A stretch of 6,886 nt of DNA from Acidobacteriota bacterium (GTDB lineage Bacteria; Acidobacteriota; Terriglobia; Terriglobales; Acidobacteriaceae). The stretch spans positions 1 through 6,886 of the forward strand of contig JANXQR010000458.1 in assembly GCA_025353435.1 (NCBI GenBank), given 5' to 3'. A model generated the notes under the pieces. The model had not been told where the DNA came from. It did not search any database and saw only the letters and a program-made list of their open reading frames with translations. Positions 1 to 5,334 of this stretch are shown here, piece after piece (position 1 is the stretch's first letter; every line of letters begins with the position of its first letter). The translations under genes and the position numbers were made by a program.

Positions 1-2622
1 GTTCTGGTGCCAGTCGATGTTGCCGACATACTGCGTGATCAGGATCAGTGCGGGAGCAAGTTCATGCTGGATGCCGAGGCTGAACTGCGCCACGGCCGGA
101 TCCGGATAGTAAGTGTTGAGCGAGTTGAATCCCTGTGTGAAGGTCGGCGTGGAAGCCTGACTGCCGGCCTGCCAGTTGTAGCTGGGGTTAGTGAACTCGA
201 CGTTGTTGGCAACCGGTGTGCTGATGAATGGAGGCGATCCAGCCGCGTCGTAGATGTCGTTGCCTTGAATGCGCTCGTAGAAAGTACCAAAGCCGCCGCG
301 CAGCACTGTCTTGCCGTTGCCGGCTAGATCATAGGAGAAACCAACCCTGGGCATGAAGGTCTTGTAGTCGTTCTTGACCAATGCGGTGGGTGTGCCTCCC
401 TGGCCGGCAATATCGACTCCGTTCATATAAAACGTACCGATCGAGTTGGATTGCAGACCGGGAGCATTCGTCTTAAATGAACCGTCCGGATTGAAATTGT
501 CTGCGATGGTAAGCCCCGGCTGGTAATGCGCAGGATTGAAATTGGAAACCTGGTTGTTGCGTTCCCATGTGTGAGGCATCATGTCGTAACGGAAGCCATA
601 CTGCACACTCAACCGGCTATTCACATGCCAGTTGTCTTCACCATAGGCTGAGATGGTGCTGTTTACGTAATGGTTGATGGGATTCGCATTCGACTGGCTG
701 AATTGAGTGGACAGGCCGAGCAGAAAGTCTAAGTACGAATCGCCCGTGAGGTTGCCCGTGGGTCCGGCGGGTGAGGTTGCGGTTGCCACGTTCCAGCCAT
801 CGTTGAAGGTGTAGTCTCCCTCAGAATTCTTGCCGATAACCTGGTTCTTGGTATAGCGGTTGTAGCCGCCGCCGAACTTCATTTGATGTTTGCCCTTGGT
901 CCAGGAAAGGCCAAATACCTCGGCAAAGTCTTCGGCGCCGTTGGTCCAGGGATCGTTTCCAGGACCCCAGCTGGTGCCGACTGTTTTCCAACTGATATCT
1001 GGCAGGCGATTGCCCACGTTGTTCGCCAGCGGGAAATAAGTACCGGTGCTCCAACCCGAGGGCTTTGTGAAGCCTGCGGATACAGTGGAAACCGGAATGA
1101 TGGCGATCTTGTTACCGTTGTAGTTGAATGCAGCTTCGAGCAGCACGGTAGGCGCTAGCGTACCGGTCAGCTTGATGACTGCGGCATAAGCCGGGTTGCT
1201 GAAGTTGGACCCGATGGTCGGATAGTTGTCGGCCTGCCACTCTGGAGTGGCCTCGGTTGTGTCCATTGCATCATGGATGTAGTGACCGAAGAGCTGCCAC
1301 TTCTCGTTGATGTTGTGATCGATGCGGAATAGATCTTCACGCACGTTGACAGGCAGATGGCCGCCGGTCGGGGTGTAGCTTCCGTCCGCGTTGGTCGCCG
1401 CCGGGAGATTCTTGGTCGCGTTGAAGAGCAGAGCGTTGGCATCCAGCAGGTCGCCTGGAATGGTATTGCCTGGGAACGGTTGGCCCATCGTCAAGCCGTG
1501 GCTCGCGAATTTCGCGATCAGTGCCGGATCAGCGACTGTCGGCACAATCATCGCCGCGGCAGGATTGTAAGCAGGAATCAAGTAGCTGAATGTGGCAGCG
1601 GATGTGACGATATCCCCTGCGGGCAGAGTCTTGATCGCATTGGTCGAGACACCTGTGACCTCTTTGCGCCACTCTTCGTTGTAGAAGAAGAACGTCTTCT
1701 GCCTGGCCGAATTATAGAGGTGAGGAATGATCACCGGGCCGCCGATGTTGGCGCCGTAGACGTTGTAGCGGAGCTCCGACTTCTTGGAGTTCTGTCCGTG
1801 GTTGTTATCGAAATAATTGTGCGCATCCAGGGCGTCGTTGCGATTGAATTCCCATGCGCCACCGTGAAAAGTCTTCGCGCCGCTCTTGATGGACATCGTA
1901 ATGGTGCCGCCGGAGGCTATGCCGTAGTCCGGAGGATAGTTGCTGGCCAGTACCTGAAACTCGCCCAGCGCGTCCTGGGAAGGCATAACCGACATTTTGC
2001 CGCCTGAACCGCGGTCATACGCTTCGGCGCCGTCGATCATCCAGACGTTGTGTGCCTGGTTGAGGCCGTTGAAGCTGATGGAGTAGTTTGCGGTCACCGA
2101 GAATGGGCTCTGCAGGTCAGGCAGATTGCCGCTGACGCCAAGTCCCAATGCCGCCAGACCGATGACGTTGCGGCCGTTGGTCGGCAGCTCAGTGATCTGC
2201 TGTTCGTTGATGAGCGTACTTACTACATTGGAGTCAACCTGAACTGCCAAGGCGTTGGCCTCGACCGTCACTGTTTGCGTCTCAATACCCACAGTGAGCT
2301 TGACGTCGACCCGGAAGGTACGGGAAATGTCGACCACGACGCCTTTCTGCTCGTAGGTTTCAAACCCCGGGGCCGTCACCTTGACGTTGTATTTGGCAGC
2401 ATTCAAACCGGGTATATCGTACAATCCGGTTCCATCGCTGACCATGGATTTCGTGAAGCCTGTCGCTGGATCAGTGAGCGTAATGTTTGCTCCCGAAACG
2501 ACCGCTCCCGTCTGGTCCGTGACGATGCCGTTGATCTCAGAATTAGCTTGTGCAAATAATCCTGCGCATCCCAATACCAAGAACAGCGACAACAGGAGAT
2601 ACCAGTATCTGGCTTGTTTCAT
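1..2622 (-). CDS. Oar-like TonB-dependent receptor with carboxypeptidase-regulatory-like N-terminal domain (partial, C-terminus outside window)
   Basis: Outer-membrane beta-barrel receptor of the Oar-like TonB-dependent family, which takes up large substrates (often glycans) using TonB energy; the substrate cannot be told from sequence. Reading the minus strand from ATG at 2622 gives 874 codons without a stop up to base 1. Residues 1-24/26 are a signal peptide (MKQARYWYLLLSLF, then hydrophobic to LFAQA). Residues about 31-120 form the carboxypeptidase-regulatory-like beta-sandwich (INGIVTDQTGAVVSGANI, later KYNVKVTAPGFE). Residues about 128-260 are the plug, with ELPTNGRN, FNGLNQAHNVWMIDG, an SQDALGEFQV segment and SGGTITMSIKSGAKTFHGG. 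From about 260 come barrel strands: FNRNDALDAHNYF, NIGGPVIIP, KTFFFYNEEWR, RVGFSYDLAGNGKTVLRGGFG. Relatives are usually about 1,100-1,200 residues, so some 230-330 are missing at the left edge. A weak purine ribosome site precedes the start, and the signal peptide supports that start. A Cys at 19 (LVLGC) vaguely resembles a lipobox, but signal peptidase I cleavage after LFA or AQA seems likelier. Confidence 0.93.
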   Translation of the reverse strand, partial: MKQARYWYLLLSLFLVLGCAGLFAQANSEINGIVTDQTGAVVSGANITLTDPATGFTKSMVSDGTGLYDIPGLNAAKYNVKVTAPGFETYEQKGVVVDISRTFRVDVKLTVGIETQTVTVEANALAVQVDSNVVSTLINEQQITELPTNGRNVIGLAALGLGVSGNLPDLQSPFSVTANYSISFNGLNQAHNVWMIDGAEAYDRGSGGKMSVMPSQDALGEFQVLASNYPPDYGIASGGTITMSIKSGAKTFHGGAWEFNRNDALDAHNYFDNNHGQNSKKSELRYNVYGANIGGPVIIPHLYNSARQKTFFFYNEEWRKEVTGVSTNAIKTLPAGDIVTSAATFSYLIPAYNPAAAMIVPTVADPALIAKFASHGLTMGQPFPGNTIPGDLLDANALLFNATKNLPAATNADGSYTPTGGHLPVNVREDLFRIDHNINEKWQLFGHYIHDAMDTTEATPEWQADNYPTIGSNFSNPAYAAVIKLTGTLAPTVLLEAAFNYNGNKIAIIPVSTVSAGFTKPSGWSTGTYFPLANNVGNRLPDISWKTVGTSWGPGNDPWTNGAEDFAEVFGLSWTKGKHQMKFGGGYNRYTKNQVIGKNSEGDYTFNDGWNVATATSPAGPTGNLTGDSYLDFLLGLSTQFSQSNANPINHYVNSTISAYGEDNWHVNSRLSVQYGFRYDMMPHTWERNNQVSNFNPAHYQPGLTIADNFNPDGSFKTNAPGLQSNSIGTFYMNGVDIAGQGGTPTALVKNDYKTFMPRVGFSYDLAGNGKTVLRGGFGTFYERIQGNDIYDAAGSPPFISTPVANNVEFTNPSYNWQAGSQASTPTFTQGFNSLNTYYPDPAVAQFSLGIQHELAPALILITQYVGNIDWHQN

Positions 2623-2626
2623 GTGG

Positions 2627-2633
2627 CCTTTCC
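2627..2633 (-). promoter_or_regulatory. Probable ribosome binding site of the receptor gene
   Basis: The minus strand reads GGAAAGG four bases before the ATG at 2622. It is an imperfect Shine-Dalgarno at slightly short spacing, but it is the only purine run close to the start, and the start is also supported by the signal peptide that follows it. Confidence 0.5.
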
Positions 2634-2645
2634 ACTTCAAGAATT

Positions 2646-2667
2646 GTTACTGTTTGCGTTGCTGTTT
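2646..2667 (-). repeat. Short direct repeat in the receptor 5' leader
   Basis: On the minus strand the decamer AAACAGYAAC occurs twice with a 12-base period (plus-strand 2646-2655 and 2658-2667), inside an A/C-rich, guanine-poor stretch 24-45 bases upstream of the receptor ATG. Such sequence should stay unstructured in the mRNA leader. It could aid ribosome loading or be a simple-sequence accident; the function is unknown. Confidence 0.35.
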
Positions 2668-2714
2668 GGGTTCTTGCCTTTGCCGTTTCCACGGTTTGTC
2701 AGGCACGCAACGAA

Positions 2715-2729
2715 TTGGATCGAATCCAA
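2715..2729. promoter_or_regulatory. 15-bp inverted repeat upstream of the receptor gene, operator-like
   Basis: TTGGAT-CGA-ATCCAA is a perfect 6-3-6 inverted repeat lying 93 bp upstream of the receptor ATG. Its size and symmetry suit a dimeric DNA-binding regulator. No regulator gene lies in the window and no convincing -35/-10 pair could be placed beside it, so a role as operator is inference. A chance occurrence in an 850-bp gap is quite possible. Confidence 0.3.
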
Positions 2730-3457
2730 AACACTGAATCCGAGGTCTGATGAGACGGTCGAGCTACATTCGGCTAATTGTTTGCCTCTTGTCCGAGCCG
2801 TTCCCTGCAGCATCGCGGCAAGAAGCGAATGAGTGCCATCCTGTTGGCGGTGCATTGCCGCGGAAGCAAGTACAGCCCGCTTACCCGCGCCGGTGTATGT
2901 TCGGAATTCAAACCATTTCTGCCCCGGCACTCGGATGGGCATCACTTCTGAGGCTTTAAAGGGAGAGGTCTTTATCCCCCAAGCGGCTGGTGCCAGTGAT
3001 CAAACGTTTTAGCTAAAGGTCCAACGACTGCTACCACCAAGCCGACATTCATTTAATGCGCTCGGTGGCCCAACTCTCTGTACCCGTCGTCACAGCCTTG
3101 AGGAGGCTTCTCAGACAGTCAGCAAACCGGAGCGGTCAACAAGAGCGTTTATTGAATGGACTCATTCGGGCTGTAGGACGTGCTGGATACCAACCTGTTG
3201 TGGCGCCCATCTTTCTGCGAAATCAACAAACGACACTTAGACCCTACTCCCAGCGAAAGACTGCTGCTGCAAGTTGACGAGCATTTCCATGCGCAATTCG
3301 AGAATGGAACTCCCAGAATGGGAATGGTCTTGTGAGCCTCAAATAAATATGGATCCGGAGCGCCACGTTCTCTATTAAACTGTGCGCAGGATTTTCTCCA
3401 AGGCATCTTTCCCCAAAGAACAATCGGGCATTTCCTACCCATCCCAAATCACAGTAC

Positions 3458-3464
3458 AGGAGGT
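3458..3464 (+). promoter_or_regulatory. Strong Shine-Dalgarno of the small secreted protein gene
   Basis: AGGAGGT stands six bases before the ATG at 3471. It is a full-length consensus match at good spacing and fixes this start over the later internal ATG at codon 41. It suggests efficient translation. Confidence 0.85.
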
Positions 3465-3470
3465 CATCCC

Positions 3471-3896
3471 ATGAGATCTCAGCGAGTTTCTAAAACCAGG
3501 AGCTGTCGCCCATTGCTGAAGTGTGCGCTATGGGTGTGTGGACTTGGATCCCTGGGCGCAGTCGCCCTCTCACCGCTGGTCGGCCAGGGGATGCTTCAAA
3601 GCAGCTCTCCTCATCTTCCACCCGAACTGAACCGCATCCCCGATGCAAACCGCATCAACCACATCAATGAAAGTCAGCCGCAGCAGGCACACTTCGAAGC
3701 AGTCAACGCAGAACGTAAAAAGCAGATGGCAGAGGACGCTTCAAAATTGCTCGAGCTCGCCGCCGACTTGAAGTCTGAGTTGGATACCACCAATAAGGAC
3801 ACGCTCTCGCTCAACGTGATTCGCAAGGCGGACGAGATCGAAAAGCTGGCCCATACCGTGAAGCAAAAGATGAAGCTCGCAGCAGGGTCAATGTAG
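3471..3896 (+). CDS. Small exported helical protein, uncharacterised (141 aa)
   Basis: Function unknown. The N-terminus is basic (MRSQRVSKTRSCRPLLK), followed by a hydrophobic stretch at about residues 15-38 (LLKCALWVCGLGSLGAVALS), consistent with a signal peptide or membrane anchor; cleavage near VGQG or a little later is possible. Residues 41-70 are polar and proline-rich. Residues 75-136 are highly charged and strongly helical, from FEAVNAERKKQMAEDASKLL through NKDTLSLNVIRKADEIEKLA to VKQKMKL, likely a helical hairpin or coiled coil. From memory, this ERxKQ...TNKDTLS...KADEIEKLAxxVKxKM pattern recurs in hypothetical proteins of acidobacteria, often after a signal peptide. It is transcribed away from the receptor and toward the Ig-repeat gene, and is apparently monocistronic. 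The consensus ribosome site supports the start. Two cysteines (12, 18) and a third (23) lie in or just before the hydrophobic segment; none forms a clear lipobox. Confidence 0.85.
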   Translation: MRSQRVSKTRSCRPLLKCALWVCGLGSLGAVALSPLVGQGMLQSSSPHLPPELNRIPDANRINHINESQPQQAHFEAVNAERKKQMAEDASKLLELAADLKSELDTTNKDTLSLNVIRKADEIEKLAHTVKQKMKLAAGSM

Positions 3897-4195
3897 GTTG
3901 TGCTTTAGGTAATATGTTCACCGGCAGAATCAACTCACTTGAATATTTCAAGAGCTTATTGGGAGTTCGAAAGTAGGTACGCTAGTTCCACGGAATCTGT
4001 CTCCCAGTATACGAGGGCAAAAGGGGAGGCAGAGACCAGATCGCGGCTGCTTCTGCATAGGATTGGTGCTCGGTAAGTCGCTGGCGAGGCTTTGACGGAG
4101 AATCTCCCACACACGATCTCACCCACGATTGAGAGTGTCTTTCTGGCAATTTCCGAAGTGCGTCAACTCTACACGACAGAATTTGAGAAAGGACC
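3897..4195. other. Convergent intergenic region
   Basis: About 300 bp between the 3' ends of the small-protein gene (plus) and the Ig-repeat gene (minus). No ribosome site or plausible gene was seen. It contains a perfect AT-rich 6-3-6 inverted repeat (CTTGAA-TAT-TTCAAG, 3938-3952) without a following U-run, and a larger stem-loop at 3996-4033. A plus-strand frame that starts here at 4092 with TTG runs antisense through the Ig-repeat gene and is judged a shadow. Confidence 0.6.
3996..4033 (+). terminator. Stem-loop downstream of the small-protein gene, possible terminator or 3' structure
   Basis: On the plus strand TCTGTCTCCC (3996-4005) can pair with GGGAGGCAGA (4024-4033) over ten base pairs, with one U-G wobble and an 18-base loop. 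On the minus strand the wobble becomes an A-C mismatch, so the fold favours the transcript of the small-protein gene, which ends about 100 bases upstream. No U-tract follows, so it is not a standard intrinsic terminator. A 3' stabilising structure or a chance fold remains possible. Confidence 0.3.
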
Positions 4196-4828
4196 TTATT
4201 TCACGGTCAAGGTAAACGTGGCTGTAGGTGTCGGTGCCACCGCGGGGTTTCCAGTCCCGGTGACGGTAAAGGTATATGTTCCGGCCGTCGTCCCGGGAGT
4301 GGTTATTGCGCCACCGCCACTTCCTCCTCCACCGCCACCACAGCCTGGGATACTTCCGAACGCCACCATCACCACAAAAATGCCAATAAGGGACCGCCAG
4401 TTGCGCCGTTTTGTAGGGATCCAAAGGAACATGAGGAAGGCGAAAATGGCTCCGCTTTCGGCGCCAGCCAAACCCCTGCCTTCACCTACACCAGGCCGCG
4501 ACATTGCTGTTGTGGGCGCCGTGGTGCTCACGGTGACAGTCGCAGTTCCCGTCGAAGTGCTACCGCCCAGGGTAACGGTTGAACTGCCGTTGGAGCAGGT
4601 GGGCAGATGTGCCGCGCCAGCGGGGCTCGATGTCAGAGCGCAGGTAATGGTGACGGCGCCCGAAAAACCAGTCGTTGTGCTCATCGTCACGGTCGAGGTT
4701 GAGGATGTACCTGCATTGACTGCAGCCGGTGTCGTCGCCGCGAGCGAAAATGCGGACTGTGTCACCGAGACAGATGCCGTGCTTGTCCCTGCGGTATAGA
4801 TGGAGTCACCACTGTAGCTGACGGTCAG
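4196..4828 (-). pseudogene. C-terminal part of the Ig-repeat surface protein, out of frame with its upstream part
   Basis: This is the continuation of the gene at 4825-6886 in another frame: 210 codons from CTG at 4828 to TAA at 4198-4196. The join restores the second long Ig-like repeat (LTVSYSGDSIYTAGT matches LTVTYSGDTNYVAGT of the first). A GTG at 4765 could formally open a 189-codon frame, but no ribosome site was seen and it lies inside the fold. Numbered from that GTG, residues 5-82 are a beta module with GFSGAVTITC and a second Cys (42 and 57). Residues 104-116 are hydrophobic (SGAIFAFLMFLWI) and followed by TKRR. Residues 126-140 are hydrophobic again (LIGIFVVMVAFGSIP), then Gly-Cys and a glycine-rich run (142-152). 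The Thr-rich end closes with FTLTVK. I recall this order from the C-termini of many acidobacterial Ig-repeat/NHL proteins. It may be a real broken gene or a sequencing error. Confidence 0.75.
4310..4339 (-). repeat. GGN trinucleotide tract encoding a glycine-rich linker
   Basis: Ten consecutive codons directly after a cysteine codon encode six glycines, a serine and three glycines, read on the minus strand. The tract separates the second hydrophobic segment from the short Thr-rich C-terminal end. The frame is kept across it, so it is not the cause of the frameshift found further upstream in the gene. Confidence 0.8.
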
Positions 4829-5334
4829 AGATCGGCTCCGGCGGTGAGGCTGTTCGCCGGAATGTTGAAGATGTAGCTGCCTCCCGAAAGCGTCCCGGCA
4901 GATGATGTGTATCCGCCGCCCGAGAGGGTTACCGTCCCTGTTGGTGTGACCCCAGGGCCAGTCACCAAGGCCGTCACACTCAGAGCAGTTCCAGAATCCA
5001 AGCTGGTCGCTGCAGGTGTCACGTTTACTGTCGGCGTCAGGGGGCTCGCCGTTACAGTTACGAAAGCTTTTACCGTACCTGCGACGTAGTTGGTATCCCC
5101 GCTGTAGGTAACGGTCAGGGCATCGTTTCCGACGCTGAGGCTATTCGCGGGGACGGCAAAGGTGTAACTTCCGCTCGAGAGCGTTCCTGTTGATGAAGTG
5201 TAGCCGCCTCCGGAAAGCGTGACGGTTCCACTCGGAGTCAAGTTGCCGCTTTTTCCGCTGACCACAACCGTCACTGTCAACGCCTGCGACGTCGTGACGC
5301 TGGATGAGGACGGAGTCGCAGCAACCGTCGGGGC
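4760..5334 (-). repeat. Two tandem Ig-like repeats of about 97-99 residues
   Basis: The first copy (5038-5334) and the second (4760-5037) share PTV at their starts, GTVTLSGGGYTSS, GTLS-GSY-F, PANSL and LTVxYSGDxxYxAGT. They resemble bacterial Ig-like domains of the group 3/5 kind seen in surface proteins. The copies differ at many synonymous positions, so they are old duplicates held by protein-level selection rather than a recent duplication. The second copy is interrupted by the one-base deletion between its PANSLTAGAD and LTVSYSGD segments; only one residue is lost relative to the first copy when the frame is restored. Confidence 0.85.

Larger units (their letters stand above)
2623..3470. 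other. Divergent intergenic region without a convincing gene
   Basis: This 848-bp stretch separates two divergently transcribed genes. The short open frames on either strand (66-102 codons) have no ribosome site, no recognisable motif and low-complexity or arbitrary composition, so none is called. It must contain the promoters of both neighbours, but I could not place a good sigma-70-like -35/-10 pair for either. Visible small elements are the inverted repeat at 2715-2729, an 8-bp palindrome AAACGTTT at 3002-3009, a weak hairpin at 3099-3113 (six pairs, one G-U, loop GGC) and a short 5-3-5 inverted repeat at 3311-3323 (TCCCA-GAA-TGGGA). No RNA gene was recognised. Confidence 0.6.

Noticed and set aside
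1357..2559. Plus-strand open frames of 216 and 169 codons (1357-2007 and 2050-2559)
   Set aside because: Both are antisense to the continuous receptor reading frame, which has clear family motifs on the minus strand; they contain no recognisable domain.
2745..2785. CTGATGA sequence, resembling the core of a hammerhead ribozyme
   Set aside because: No GAAA core follows after a plausible stem II, and no stem I/III pairing is visible.
2637..2945. Minus-strand 102-codon frame upstream of the receptor
   Set aside because: No ribosome site or motif was seen, and its end is a low-complexity Asn/Gly/Lys string from the A/C-rich leader; it stops 15 bp from the receptor start.
4..2997. The 11-mer CTGGTGCCAGT occurring at 4-14 and again at 2987-2997, a possible long-range repeat
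   Set aside because: The first copy encodes ordinary receptor residues, no flanking similarity extends either copy, and a near-palindromic 11-mer can recur by chance.
3056..3442. Short frames on both strands in the divergent gap (73, 97 and 67 codons)
   Set aside because: They overlap each other on both strands, lack ribosome sites and show arbitrary composition.
3938..3952. CTTGAA-TAT-TTCAAG hairpin as an intrinsic terminator
   Set aside because: The stem is AT-rich and weak, and no U-run follows on either strand.
4092..4799. Plus-strand open frame of 235 codons, valine/proline-rich
   Set aside because: It starts with TTG, has no ribosome site, and lies antisense to the C-terminal Ig-repeat coding sequence, whose Thr/Val/Gly-rich codons give few stops on the other strand. 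The proline run is the antisense of the glycine tract.
4825..4835. Programmed -1 ribosomal frameshift at the frame break
   Set aside because: There is no slippery heptamer and no evident Shine-Dalgarno stimulator or downstream pseudoknot; a simple one-base deletion fits the repeat alignment better.
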